Shown here in pieces: positions 8,266 through 16,893 of a DNA stretch of 64,000 bases. A program made the translations under genes and the position numbers. The first letter of the stretch is position 1, and the number at the start of each line of letters is the position of its first letter. Source of the DNA: Sphingobium sp. DEHP117 (GTDB lineage: Bacteria; Pseudomonadota; Alphaproteobacteria; Sphingomonadales; Sphingomonadaceae); assembly GCF_030867385.1 (NCBI RefSeq), contig NZ_JAPFBJ010000002.1, forward strand, positions 1 through 64,000, read 5' to 3'. Below the pieces are notes generated by a model that made no database searches, was not told the DNA's origin, and saw nothing but the letters and a program-made list of their open reading frames with translations.

Positions 8266-9593
8266 TCGTCATCGGCAGCGGAACAGCCGCCCAGGTCGCG
8301 ATCGGCCAGGTCCGCGCCGCCGGATGGTCCGTCGCCGTCATCGACCACCGCCCGTTCGGCGGCACCTGTGCGCTACGGGGCTGCGATCCCAAGAAGATGC
8401 TGGTCAGCGGCGAAGAGGCGATCGATGCCGCCGCTCGCATGGCCGGACATGGTGTCGGCGGCGACCTGGCGATCGATTGGCCGAGCCTGATGGCGTTCAA
8501 GCGCAGCTTTACCGATCCGGTCCCCGCCAAGCAGGAACGCCGCTACGCCAAGCTGGGCGTCGACGCCTTCCACGGGCTAGCGCGCTTCGCAAGCCCGGAC
8601 GCGGTCGCGGTCGACGGTCGGACGTTGCAGGCCCAGCATATCCTGATCGCAACCGGCGCGGGGCCGATCCCGCTCGGCATTCCAGGCGAGGAGCTGGTCA
8701 GCACGAGCGACGCTTTCCTCGAGCTGGAGACGCTGCCGCGCCGGATCGTGCTGATCGGCGGCGGCTATGTCGCCGCGGAGTTCTCGCATCTGGCCGCACG
8801 TGCCGGCGCCGAAGTCACGATCCTGCAGCGCGCTAGCCGGCTGCTGCCGCATTTCGATCCCGACCTGGTGGGCTGGCTCACACCGCGGTTCACGGCGCTC
8901 GGCATTCGCATCGAGACCGGCACCGCGGTCACACGGGTCGAGCGGAACGGGGACGGCCTGCAGGTGCGTGCCTCTCGCCAGGGAGCGCCGGACCTGGAGG
9001 TCGCCTGCGATCTCGTCATTCATGCTGCCGGGCGTCGTCCCGATCTCGGCAGCCTCGACCTGTCCACCGGGCAGGTCGCGGTGCAAGACGGACGACTGCA
9101 GCTCGATGCGCATCTGCGCAGCATTTCCAACCCGCGGGTCTATGCCGCCGGTGACGCCGCCGGCGTCGGGCCGCCCCTGACCCCGGTGTCGAGCCACGAC
9201 GCGAAGATCGTCGCCGCGAACCTCCTGCAAGGTCCATCGCGCGAGCCCGACTATCGCGGTGTTCCGAGCGTCGCCTTCACCGTGCCGCCGATCGCCGCCG
9301 TCGGGCTTTCGGAAGAGGCGGCGCGCCGCAGCGGCCTCAAGTTCCGGGTTAACGCGGCCTCGACGCCGGACTGGTTCACCGCCCGCCGGCTCGCCGAGCC
9401 GGTCTATGGCCACAAAGTTCTGATCGACGAGCGGACGGACCTCGTCCTCGGCGCGCATCTCGTCGGGCCGAACGCCGACGAGGTGATCAACCTTTTCGGC
9501 CTGGCCATCCGCCACGGCCTCACCGCGGCCGATCTACGCTCCACCATGTTTGCCTATCCGACCGGCGCCTCGGATATCGGCTACATGCTCTAG
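8247..9593 (+). CDS. MerA/glutathione-reductase-like FAD oxidoreductase, probable mercuric reductase
   Basis: A 448-residue pyridine-nucleotide disulfide oxidoreductase. It has a FAD-binding GSGTAAQ (10-16), the redox pair Cys41/Cys46 in GGTCALRGCDPKK, a NAD(P)-binding GGGYVAAEF, a second FAD motif VYAAGDAAG, and a dimerisation domain. Its operon position after merB suggests it reduces Hg(II) to Hg(0). Three features differ from Tn501-type MerA: there is no N-terminal heavy-metal-associated domain, no C-terminal vicinal cysteine pair (it ends SDIGYML), and the His of the HPTxxE motif is Tyr437 (AYPTGASD). So either it is a divergent mercuric reductase that receives mercury differently, or it reduces a thiol carrier instead. 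Function is therefore less sure than for its neighbours. Confidence 0.72.
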   Translation: MAHYDLIVIGSGTAAQVAIGQVRAAGWSVAVIDHRPFGGTCALRGCDPKKMLVSGEEAIDAAARMAGHGVGGDLAIDWPSLMAFKRSFTDPVPAKQERRYAKLGVDAFHGLARFASPDAVAVDGRTLQAQHILIATGAGPIPLGIPGEELVSTSDAFLELETLPRRIVLIGGGYVAAEFSHLAARAGAEVTILQRASRLLPHFDPDLVGWLTPRFTALGIRIETGTAVTRVERNGDGLQVRASRQGAPDLEVACDLVIHAAGRRPDLGSLDLSTGQVAVQDGRLQLDAHLRSISNPRVYAAGDAAGVGPPLTPVSSHDAKIVAANLLQGPSREPDYRGVPSVAFTVPPIAAVGLSEEAARRSGLKFRVNAASTPDWFTARRLAEPVYGHKVLIDERTDLVLGAHLVGPNADEVINLFGLAIRHGLTAADLRSTMFAYPTGASDIGYML

Positions 9594-9691
9594 GCGACGC
9601 CGCGCACGATCCGTCACCAGTGCTCGCCCGCGGGCGGGCGGCAGCCTGTCGCGAAAGACGATAGCGGGCTGTCGCCCGCCTGATCTGCGGA

Positions 9692-9719
9692 CGCCGCTGA
9701 CGCGGCGGCGCTACTTTTT
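9692..9719 (+). terminator. Candidate rho-independent terminator after the mer operon
   Basis: CGCCGC (9692-9697) pairs with GCGGCG (9702-9707) and is followed closely by a run of five T (9715-9719). It lies about 100 bases after the reductase stop. The stem is short, so it may be only one of several GC-rich hairpins here. Confidence 0.45.
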
Positions 9720-9970
9720 GGGCCTCCCTTCCGACGCGGAGGTGGTCGGCGCTCCCTGCTAGGCCCGCCACGGCGGGCTGCAAGCCCCGGCTTCGCCGGG
9801 CTGCTCCATTTCATTTCGCCCCTGCGGGTGCAGCCCGCCGCTCGAACGGGCCTCTTCGGTCGCTCTCGCCGCCCACCCCCGCCTCGGGGGAGGCCGATGC
9901 GGTTTTTGGGCAGTGCTGGAGGCAGCCGATGGTTTTCTTCCTCGAACCCCGGATTGGGGCTGGACTGTCA
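9720..9970. other. Gene-free GC-rich junction between mer cassette and second ardC fragment
   Basis: No supportable gene. The stretch holds several small hairpins (for example CCCCGGCTTCGCCGGG near 9784) and marks where the mercury cassette meets the truncated second ardC gene. No inverted repeats or target duplications were recognised that would define the cassette as a simple transposon. Confidence 0.5.
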
Positions 9971-10063
9971 GGATATGTGGCCGAGATCGCCTCGGCCTTC
10001 TGCTGCGCCGCCCTCGGCATCGCCCCGACCGTCCGCCATGCAGACTACATCGGATCCTGGCTG
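9971..10063 (+). pseudogene. Second ArdC-like gene, internal fragment left of RIT copy 2
   Basis: Reads GYVAEIASAFCCAALGIAPT then VRHADYIGSWL, homologous to TASFLLADLGIAHDPRPDHAAYIASWL of the first ardC but clearly divergent. It is therefore a different gene, not a duplication of the same flank. The N-terminal ~80 percent, including the zincin motif, is missing. The frame resumes as AEVLREDNRAIVRAASQ at 13914 after the RIT element. Confidence 0.7.
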
Positions 10064-10092
10064 GCGTTATGCTCACCTCGCCATAACCTGGC

Positions 10093-10125
10093 TAATCGCG
10101 AGGTGTCGATAATGTGAAGGAACGC
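10093..10125 (+). repeat. RIT copy 2 left terminal inverted repeat
   Basis: 33 bp identical to the left repeat of copy 1 and exactly inverted relative to 13881-13913. An internal inverted copy of its inner half is at 10161-10176, directly next to the ritC stop. Confidence 0.9.
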
Positions 10126-10177
10126 GGCCAGATTGGCCGAGTTCTGGGGTTTCCTGCCAACGTTCCTTCACATTATT

Positions 10178-11182
10178 TCAAAGCGTGTCGAGCCAGGCGA
10201 GCACGCTTGTATCGCGCTTCCACGAAGGCTGACCGCCGGGTGTTGTCGGAACGGCGACCTGTTCCAGGGCCTTTCGCTTCGTTTCAAGATTGGCCCTGGC
10301 ATAGTGGTTGGTCGTGTCGAGGCTCACGTGGCCGAGCCAACTGCGGATGACTGTAACATCGACGCCCGCAGATATGAGGTGCACGGCGGTGGCGTGCCGG
10401 AAGGCGTGCGGCGTCACGTGCTTGGTACGCAGCGTTGGTGTGGCTTCGGTCGCCGCCTTTACGTAGGCGGCAAGCTTGAATCGGACGCCCGACGCGCTGA
10501 GCGGTTCGCCATAGCGGTTAACGAACAGCCGTTGGTCAGGCGCCCGTGGTTGCCGTTCGAGCAGCTTCTTCAGCAGCAAGGCTGTTTCAGGCCAGAGCGG
10601 GCAGATGCGTTCCTTCCGTCCCTTGCCGGTCAAGCGCACGCAGCTCGGACTTTCGAACCGGATTGCTTCGGGGCACAAGTCGAGCGCTTCCTGTATTCGT
10701 GCGCCGCTGTTGTAGAGGAACGAGAGCAGCACATGATCGCGCATGCCTTCGAGCGTCGAACGGTCAGGCTGGGCAAGAATTGCCGTCACTTCCGCCGGAT
10801 CCAGATAGCAGGGCTCCGATACCGGCGTGCGCTTGACGGGTATGTTGAGGATTTCGACGCATTGCGCGATCGATGCAGGATCCCTGGTCGCCACGAAGTG
10901 GAAGAAGCTGCGGATTGCGGCAAGCCTGCAGTTGCGCGTGCCGATCGTGCCGCCGCGCTCATGTTCAGCGTAACTGAGGAACGCGGAGACCTCGCTTGCG
11001 GCCAGATCAGTCATCGTAATCATAGCCACCTTCCTTCCAGCCCGCTGTGCGACGAACCGCAAGAACAGCCGCCAGGTATCGCGGTATGATCGGACTGTAT
11101 GGATGGATGCGTTGCGCTGCTCGACCAGCCATTCGTAGAAGAACGCGCGCATCAGTACCGGGAACGGGTTGGCCTTGCTCAT
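10178..11182 (-). CDS. RIT tyrosine recombinase C (copy 2)
   Basis: A 334-residue tyrosine recombinase, identical in layout to copy 1. Catalytic residues are Arg162, His259/Arg262 (HAFRH), His285 (LGH) and Tyr294. The ATG at 11180-11182 overlaps the ritB stop (ATGA), so it is translationally coupled. It is the last gene of the trio, ending only a few bases from the left terminal repeats. The ritA-B-C order with 4-base overlaps is characteristic of RIT elements and resembles, with a different third gene, the TnpABC of Tn554. Confidence 0.9.
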   Translation of the reverse strand: MSKANPFPVLMRAFFYEWLVEQRNASIHTVRSYRDTWRLFLRFVAQRAGRKVAMITMTDLAASEVSAFLSYAEHERGGTIGTRNCRLAAIRSFFHFVATRDPASIAQCVEILNIPVKRTPVSEPCYLDPAEVTAILAQPDRSTLEGMRDHVLLSFLYNSGARIQEALDLCPEAIRFESPSCVRLTGKGRKERICPLWPETALLLKKLLERQPRAPDQRLFVNRYGEPLSASGVRFKLAAYVKAATEATPTLRTKHVTPHAFRHATAVHLISAGVDVTVIRSWLGHVSLDTTNHYARANLETKRKALEQVAVPTTPGGQPSWKRDTSVLAWLDTL

Positions 11183-12543
11183 GTCTGCACCTCCCGCTCC
11201 ATGCTGAGGCAAGGTGCGCCCACCATGCGGAACCGCTCGTTTGCGTAATGCAGCAGATCCTGGGTGACCGTGATGTAGACCAGCGTAGAGTTGATATCCC
11301 GGTGGCCGAGGTAGGTCGCGAGGAATGGCAGACGGTCCTGCGGGTTGATGCCCGTCCTGTACCATTCGAGGATCCGGTTCACGACCATCGAGTGGCGCAG
11401 GTCGTGCAAACGCGGTCCCGTTCGCCCCTGCGGTGGCTTCAGCCCGGCACGGCGTATGACGTCAACGAGCAGCCAGGCGACGGCTTGCTTCGTATAGCGG
11501 CCGCTCCGCTGCTCGTGCCAGAACAGACCTGACCTCGGATCCTGCGGGGCACCCGCGCGACGCCGCACATCGATGTACGCCCGAAGTTCGGCCATCACAG
11601 TGTCGGGCAGCGGCAGTATCCTTGTCTTGTAGAACTTGGTCTGCCGTATAGTGATCGTGCCGCCCTGAAGATCAACATCCCCCAGATCAAGGCGGGCAAC
11701 CTCGCTGCGCCGCAGGCCCGCGCAATAGGCGAGCAGAAGCATCGTGTAGACACTCAACGGGCGAAGCGACGCTCGCGGAGAGGGGTAAGAGCGAGCAATG
11801 TCGAGCATATGCTGCACGTCGGCGGGCGTATAGATATGAGGTTTGCGCCATTGTTTGGCCACTTCCTTCCCCGGACGTGGGTCCGGTCGGCGCGGTGGGA
11901 TCGACGGATCCCGGTGGCGGAGTATCTTCGCAAGGACGCGCTTCAGCTTTTCGCATTCGGCAGGATGATTGCGCGTGGCCTTCGCCGCCGCCCAGTGTTC
12001 GAGCATCACCCCGATCGGTTCATCCTGCAGCGCCGGGTTCAGCTGTAGGAACCGGTCGAACCGCAAAAGCCACACAGGCTGCGTGGTATATTTGTACCCC
12101 CTGTTGCGCATCAGCGTAACGTGCTCGGCCATGATCGCGCCCAGCACGCTGCCGAACGGTTTGGGCTGATGCAGTTCGGCAAGGGCTTGTTCTGGATCGC
12201 GTGAAGCCAGAGCGCGCCAGACCGGCATGCACTGCTTGACGTTGCACTCCTTGCGCAGGACGACGACGGGATTGCGGTGGATCGCCCCGGTTTGCACAAG
12301 GTGATCGAGGAACCGGTCGATAATGCGGGTGCGGTGGAGCAGCGTCGTCGCTGTCCAACGGTCGGACCACGCCCGCAACCAGGCTACCAGCACATCTTGG
12401 CCGAGTTCGGTGTGGCGCGCGGCGACGTCCTGGAAGCTGTAGAGCACCTGTTTGTAATAGGTGCGGCTGTTCTTGCTGCGCAGGCCAAGGTCCGCGAGAT
12501 AGCGCGCGATCAACAGTCGTTCGGGATCGGGCCATGGCGTCAT
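11179..12543 (-). CDS. RIT tyrosine recombinase B (copy 2)
   Basis: A 454-residue tyrosine recombinase, the middle gene of the trio. I chose the ATG at 12541-12543 (MTPWPDPERLLIARYLADLG) because it overlaps the ritA stop in an ATGA; the longer upstream extension in this frame lies wholly inside ritA. Catalytic residues are Arg278 (CAGLRRSEVARL), His380/Arg383 (HDLRHSMVV), His414 (YLGHRDINS) and Tyr423 (LVYITV). The long N-terminal region (1-235) probably contains the core-binding domain. Confidence 0.88.
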   Translation of the reverse strand: MTPWPDPERLLIARYLADLGLRSKNSRTYYKQVLYSFQDVAARHTELGQDVLVAWLRAWSDRWTATTLLHRTRIIDRFLDHLVQTGAIHRNPVVVLRKECNVKQCMPVWRALASRDPEQALAELHQPKPFGSVLGAIMAEHVTLMRNRGYKYTTQPVWLLRFDRFLQLNPALQDEPIGVMLEHWAAAKATRNHPAECEKLKRVLAKILRHRDPSIPPRRPDPRPGKEVAKQWRKPHIYTPADVQHMLDIARSYPSPRASLRPLSVYTMLLLAYCAGLRRSEVARLDLGDVDLQGGTITIRQTKFYKTRILPLPDTVMAELRAYIDVRRRAGAPQDPRSGLFWHEQRSGRYTKQAVAWLLVDVIRRAGLKPPQGRTGPRLHDLRHSMVVNRILEWYRTGINPQDRLPFLATYLGHRDINSTLVYITVTQDLLHYANERFRMVGAPCLSMEREVQT

Positions 12544-13772
12544 GACAGCACCTCCGATCCCGGAACGTCGAGCGCGATGGCCCGCAGGTCTTCGGTTGCC
12601 AGCTTGAGATACGGAGCGGTAGATTCCGTCGAACGATGACCCAGCATATCGCCGATCACCTTTTGCGGGACCGAGGCGCGCAGCATCTCGACCGCGCGGG
12701 CATGTCTGAAGATGTGTGGCCCACACTTCCCCGGTGGCTTGACCCCGGCATCCCGGATTCGCCGGAAGACGGCACTATGCAGCACCCGGAGCCTTCCATA
12801 GGGTGCACGGGTCCGCACGAACACTTCGCGGGCGTCGGTCTGCGGTCGTCCCGAGCGCAGATAGCTGAGGATGGCTTCGCCCACCGGAGCCATCAACGGC
12901 AGATAGGAACAGGCACGGGTCTTGGTGTGGAGGATGCGGATCGATTCCGTCCGCCAGTCAATATCCTCGATCTTCAGATTGCGGATTTCGCCGGACCTCA
13001 GACCATAAGTCGCCAGCAGTTGCAGGATCGCCTGATCTCTGAGCCCGATAGGCGTTGTGTCTTTGCTCGCGGTTTCCAGAACGGCGGCGATCTGATCGCG
13101 CTCCAGGATCGAGGGCACCCCTTCATAGGCATACAATAGCGGGGCGATGACGTGCGGCGACAAGTCGATTGCGGTGCGGCGCGTACGGTGCAGATAACGC
13201 AACAGCGAGCGAAGACGCTCCGCCACGTCCTTCACCGATTTGCGCGTTTGGTGCGGGCTGCGCATATCCATGTAACGGTCGATGTCGCCGACGCTCATTT
13301 CCACCAGGCTGTCGACGCCGCATCGATCAAGCTGCCAGGTCAGGAAGTTCCGACCTTCCCACATCAATGCGTAGATGCTGCGCTCCGCAAGGCCCCGCTC
13401 CTCGCGCAGCCAGATCTCGTATTCGTCGCAAATCGTAAAGCGCAGCGTGTCAGCAGCACATGTCGCTTTGGGCGCGGGTGGCCAACGGCCCTGTGCAAGC
13501 CGCAGTAGGGCGTGGATTCCAGAACGCGGAATGGAGTGCCAACACGGCCCTGGTGGTCGGCCATGACGTTTGCGGAACATCGTGATCGCATGGTGCAAAT
13601 AGTACCCCACCTGCGCCTCGGTCACCTCCGCGATCGGGATGCTGCGCCGGGCAAGATAGTCGAGGAACCCGCGCGCATAGGCGCAGTAGTTCCCGGCCAC
13701 CACCGGGCTGTATCGTTGGCTGGTCAGTACGGATCTGAGTTCGGAGATCAGTTCGCAATCGGTATTCGGCAT
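12540..13772 (-). CDS. RIT tyrosine recombinase A (copy 2)
   Basis: A 410-residue tyrosine recombinase and first gene of the trio, beginning MPNTDCELISELRSVLTSQR. Catalytic residues are Arg259 (YGLRSGEIRNL), His353/Arg356 (PHIFRHARAV), His379 (MLGHRSTES) and Tyr388 (APYLKL). About 110 bp separate its start from the right terminal repeat. That stretch includes the palindrome TTTCAGACACTGAAA (13864-13878), a possible binding site for a recombinase or for transcriptional control. Confidence 0.9.
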   Translation of the reverse strand: MPNTDCELISELRSVLTSQRYSPVVAGNYCAYARGFLDYLARRSIPIAEVTEAQVGYYLHHAITMFRKRHGRPPGPCWHSIPRSGIHALLRLAQGRWPPAPKATCAADTLRFTICDEYEIWLREERGLAERSIYALMWEGRNFLTWQLDRCGVDSLVEMSVGDIDRYMDMRSPHQTRKSVKDVAERLRSLLRYLHRTRRTAIDLSPHVIAPLLYAYEGVPSILERDQIAAVLETASKDTTPIGLRDQAILQLLATYGLRSGEIRNLKIEDIDWRTESIRILHTKTRACSYLPLMAPVGEAILSYLRSGRPQTDAREVFVRTRAPYGRLRVLHSAVFRRIRDAGVKPPGKCGPHIFRHARAVEMLRASVPQKVIGDMLGHRSTESTAPYLKLATEDLRAIALDVPGSEVLS

Positions 13773-13880
13773 TGACGGCTCCTCTGCTGGTCAAACGACC
13801 GCAGAGGTTCGTCGAGAAATAATGCGGAGCAAAGCCCGTCAGATAACGTCGCAATTCTGCGCATTTCAGACACTGAAACT

Positions 13881-13913
13881 GCGTTCCTTCACATTATCGA
13901 CACCTCGCGATTA
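13881..13913 (-). repeat. RIT copy 2 right terminal inverted repeat
   Basis: 33 bp, exact inverted copy of 10093-10125 and identical to 6275-6307. The disrupted ardC frame resumes at 13914. Confidence 0.9.
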
Positions 13914-14066
13914 GCCGAAGTCCTGCGCGAAGACAATCGCGCCATCGTCCGCGCAGCCAGCCAGGCGAGCAAAGCGGCAGACTGGCTGCTGGCCTTCGCA
14001 CCAAGCACCGGCGACGCTGGTCAGGCGATTGCCACAACCTCTGAGGCGGCACGCGAGGCGGCCTGA
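13914..14066 (+). pseudogene. Second ArdC-like gene, C-terminal fragment right of RIT copy 2
   Basis: Reads AEVLREDNRAIVRAASQASK then AADWLLAFAPSTGDAG and ends at TGA 14064-14066. It is the C-terminus of an ArdC-type antirestriction protein, in phase with the fragment at 9971-10063 once the RIT element is removed. It lies just upstream of the ParB-like gene, a usual place for ardC in this kind of ICE. Confidence 0.72.
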
Positions 14067-14226
14067 CGCACTCGAGCCCGCTCCAAGCATCGGCGCAGTC
14101 CCGTCTTTCCGGCTCTACGGCGTTCCGGCTTTCCGGAAGCGATGAGAGGAAGAGGGCTGCGCCGATTTTCGTGACGGGTTGGAGGTCGGGAGAGAGGCTC
14201 CCGGCCGCCCGTCGCGGAGACCTGTC

Positions 14227-16371
14227 ATGGCCACTGCCATTCAGAAGATCACCCTGTCGCCGTCGCGCGACATCCCCTTCAACAAGCTCACGCTCTCGCA
14301 ATCGAACGTCCGGCGCGTCAAAGCCGGCGTGTCGATCGAAGAACTCGCCGAGGATATCGCCCGCCGCGGCCTCCTGCAGAGCCTCAACGTCCGTCCCATC
14401 CTCGATGCCGACGGCGCCGAGACCGGTCTCTACGAAATCCCGGCCGGCGGCCGTCGCTACCGGGCGCTCGAGCGCTTGGTGAAGCAGAAGCGCCTCGCCA
14501 AGACAGCACCCGTGCCGTGTGTGGTGCGCGATCCCGCGACATCGATCCTGGCCGAAGATGACTCCCTCGCGGAGAACCTTCAGCGTGCCCCGCTGCATCC
14601 GCTCGATCAGTTCCGGGCGTTCCAGGCGCTGCGCGACAAGGGCCAGTCCGAGGAAGACATCGCCGCGGCCTTCTTTACCTCAGGCCACGTCGTGAAGCAG
14701 CGTCTGCGCCTTGCCAGCGTCTCGCCGAAGCTTCTCGACATCTACGCCGAGGACGGTATGACGCTGGAGCAGCTGATGGCCTTCACGGTCAGCGCCGACC
14801 ATGCAAGGCAGGAACAGGTCTGGGAGGCGATCGCTGGCTCCTGGTCCAAGGAGCCCTATCAGATCCGCCGCATGCTCACCGAAAAGACGGTACGCGCGTC
14901 GGACCGCCGGGCCATGTTCGTGGGGCTCGACGCTTATGAGGCGGCTGGCGGCACGCTTCTGCGAGATCTCTTCCAACAGGACGATGGCGGCTGGCTCGCA
15001 GATGCCGCCCTGCTCGACACCTTGGTTGCCGCCAAGCTGAAGACGGGAGCCGACGCCATCGCGGCGGAAGGCTGGAAGTGGATCGAGGTCGCTGCAGACT
15101 TCCCCTACGGTCACACCCAAAGCCTGCGCCAGATCGACGGCGTCGCCGCCGAACGATCGGCCAACGACCAGGCGACGATCGACGCACTCAAAGCCGAATA
15201 TCAGCGTCTTGAAGCCGAGTATGAAGGCGCGGACGAACTGCCCGACGAGGTCGATGCGCGGCTTGGCGAAATTGAAGCCCTGCTTGGTGAACTCGACAAC
15301 CGGCCGATGATCTTCGACCCGACCGATATCGCCCGCGCAGGCGTTTTCCTGAGCATCGGCGCAGACGGCAAGCTTGTGGTCGACCGCGGCTATGTTCGCC
15401 CGGAAGACGAGGCGCCTGTTGTCCTTCCCGAGGATGAGACCGACGGTTGTGCGGCGGCGATCAGCGGCCGAGCCGGCGAGCCTGGCTCCAGCGGCTCGTC
15501 CCGTACCGTCATCACGGTCGGGGGGCAGCCGATCGAAGGCGACGAGGACGAGGACGACGCGATCAAGCCGTTGCCCGAGCGCCTGGTGGTCGAACTGACC
15601 GCCCATCGCACGCTCGCGCTGCGCGACGCCGTGGCGAGCAACCCGCAAATCGCGCTGACGGCGCTTCTGCACAAGCTCGTCATCGACACGTTCCAGCGCA
15701 CCACCACTGGCGGCGGATGCCTTGAAGCGTCCGTGCGACATGTCTTCTTCCCCGCGCAGGCTGCCGACCTCAAGGACTGCCCCTCCGCACGCGCGATCGC
15801 GGAGCGTCAGGACGCTTGGAAGGCCGACCTTCCGCAGGACGATCAGGCGCTCTGGGACTGGCTGTCGGCGCTCGACGATGCGAGCCGGCTCTCCCTGCTC
15901 GCCCACTGCGTAAGCTTCGGCGTCAATGCGCTTTACGAAAAGCCGAACCCCTATGGCGGGAACGGCGTGTCCCAGCACGGGCTCGAACGCCGTCTCACCC
16001 AGGCCGACCGGCTCGCGCGCGCCACCGGTCTCGACATGGTGGACGCCGGATGGCGGCCGTCCGTCGACAACTATCTCGGCCGGGTGCCGAAGCGCCGCAT
16101 CGTCGAGGCCGTGCGTGAGGGCGCCGGAGACCGGGCCGCGCAGCTCATCGAGCATCTGAAAAAGGGTGACATGGCCAAGGAGGCCGAACGCCTCCTCGCC
16201 GACACCGGGTGGCTGCCCGAACCGTTGCGGCTTGCCCATACGGAAAGGTCGTCCGAACCCGGCGAACCCGAAACCGAGGCAGGCTCCAAGGATTTGCCGG
16301 CGTTCCTGTCCGGCGACGAGGAAGCCTCGGACGAAGATGTCGAGCCACTCCCGGCCATCGCGGCCGAGTAG
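14227..16371 (+). CDS. Large ParB/RepB/Spo0J-family protein
   Basis: A 714-residue protein with an N-terminal ParB nuclease-like domain (about 10-110: LSQSNVRRVKAGVSIEELAE, IPAGGRRYRALERL, AENLQRAPLHPLDQFRAF). A ParB HTH region follows (about 135-200, EEDIAAAFFTSGHVVKQRL). The long C-terminal part has an acidic stretch (ADELPDEVDARLGEIEALL; DEDEDDAIKPL) and no clear domain. The ATG at 14227 is chosen over an upstream in-frame start because ParB homology begins here (MATAIQKITLSPSRDIPFNK). Canonical ParBs are about 300 residues. These long versions are common on alphaproteobacterial ICEs and plasmids, where they may be DNA-binding or CTP-switch proteins rather than simple partition factors. 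Confidence 0.82.
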   Translation: MATAIQKITLSPSRDIPFNKLTLSQSNVRRVKAGVSIEELAEDIARRGLLQSLNVRPILDADGAETGLYEIPAGGRRYRALERLVKQKRLAKTAPVPCVVRDPATSILAEDDSLAENLQRAPLHPLDQFRAFQALRDKGQSEEDIAAAFFTSGHVVKQRLRLASVSPKLLDIYAEDGMTLEQLMAFTVSADHARQEQVWEAIAGSWSKEPYQIRRMLTEKTVRASDRRAMFVGLDAYEAAGGTLLRDLFQQDDGGWLADAALLDTLVAAKLKTGADAIAAEGWKWIEVAADFPYGHTQSLRQIDGVAAERSANDQATIDALKAEYQRLEAEYEGADELPDEVDARLGEIEALLGELDNRPMIFDPTDIARAGVFLSIGADGKLVVDRGYVRPEDEAPVVLPEDETDGCAAAISGRAGEPGSSGSSRTVITVGGQPIEGDEDEDDAIKPLPERLVVELTAHRTLALRDAVASNPQIALTALLHKLVIDTFQRTTTGGGCLEASVRHVFFPAQAADLKDCPSARAIAERQDAWKADLPQDDQALWDWLSALDDASRLSLLAHCVSFGVNALYEKPNPYGGNGVSQHGLERRLTQADRLARATGLDMVDAGWRPSVDNYLGRVPKRRIVEAVREGAGDRAAQLIEHLKKGDMAKEAERLLADTGWLPEPLRLAHTERSSEPGEPETEAGSKDLPAFLSGDEEASDEDVEPLPAIAAE

Positions 16372-16476
16372 CCGATCCAGGCGGGGCCGCTCCGGCGGTC
16401 CCGCATCTCTCCTCACACGTCCTTTCCATCAGCCCGGTCGCCGCGCCGGGCTTTTCCATGTTCGCGGGAGACTGTC

Positions 16477-16893
16477 ATGGCAGACTATTTCACGCACTTC
16501 TCGTGCCTGCTCGACGTCGGCACGCCCCAGAATGCCGCACGCGCGCTCGATCTCTACAACGCACTGACCGAGGCTGGCGCTGCGGAGGAACCGCCGTCCG
16601 AAGGCTTCCTCGTCTCCATCCAGCCCGAGCACGGCGGCTCGCAGCTCTGGCTGCGGGATGACGTCTCCGGCGATCCCGAACGGCTGATCCAGTTCGTGAA
16701 GCTCTGCGCTACGGAGTTCGGTCTCAAGGGCCGTTGGGGCTTTCAGTACGCCAACACATGCTTGCGGCCGCGGCTCAATTCCTTCGGCGGTGGCGCGCAC
16801 ATCCTCGACCTCGGCACCGGCGATACGGTCGGATGGATCGACACCGATGGCTGGCTCGCCACCGCTTTGGACGGAGGTGATCCCGATGCCTGA
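16477..16893 (+). CDS. Conserved ICE-associated hypothetical protein
   Basis: 138 residues, beginning MADYFTHFSCLLDVGTPQNA. There are no membrane segments and no motif I recognise. The sequence is acidic and soluble, with GGSQLWLRDDVSGDPERLIQ and a WGFQYANTC segment. It follows the ParB-like gene, starts after a strong GGGAGA, and overlaps the next gene by 8 bases, so the two are co-translated. Its conserved position in this ICE family suggests a maintenance or transfer-related role, but none can be assigned. Confidence 0.7.
   Translation: MADYFTHFSCLLDVGTPQNAARALDLYNALTEAGAAEEPPSEGFLVSIQPEHGGSQLWLRDDVSGDPERLIQFVKLCATEFGLKGRWGFQYANTCLRPRLNSFGGGAHILDLGTGDTVGWIDTDGWLATALDGGDPDA

Larger units (their letters stand above)
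10064..13913. mobile_element. RIT (recombinase-in-trio) element, copy 2, intact
   Basis: About 3.85 kb with three complete overlapping tyrosine recombinase genes on the minus strand (ritA-ritB-ritC, joined by ATGA overlaps) and 33-bp terminal inverted repeats at 10093-10125 and 13881-13913. It sits at the same SWL codons of a second ardC gene as copy 1. The element carries no cargo genes. It lies in the same orientation as copy 1, with the mercury cassette between them, so the two copies are 3.8-kb direct repeats. Confidence 0.88.

Noticed and set aside
2443-13913. Tn554-type transposon call for the recombinase trios
   Set aside because: Tn554 has two tyrosine recombinases plus a non-recombinase TnpC. 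Here all three proteins carry full R-HxxR-H-Y catalytic sets, so RIT fits better.
14680-16416. Minus-strand open frame of 578 residues
   Set aside because: Shadow of the ParB-like gene, caused by high GC at third positions; no recognisable domain.
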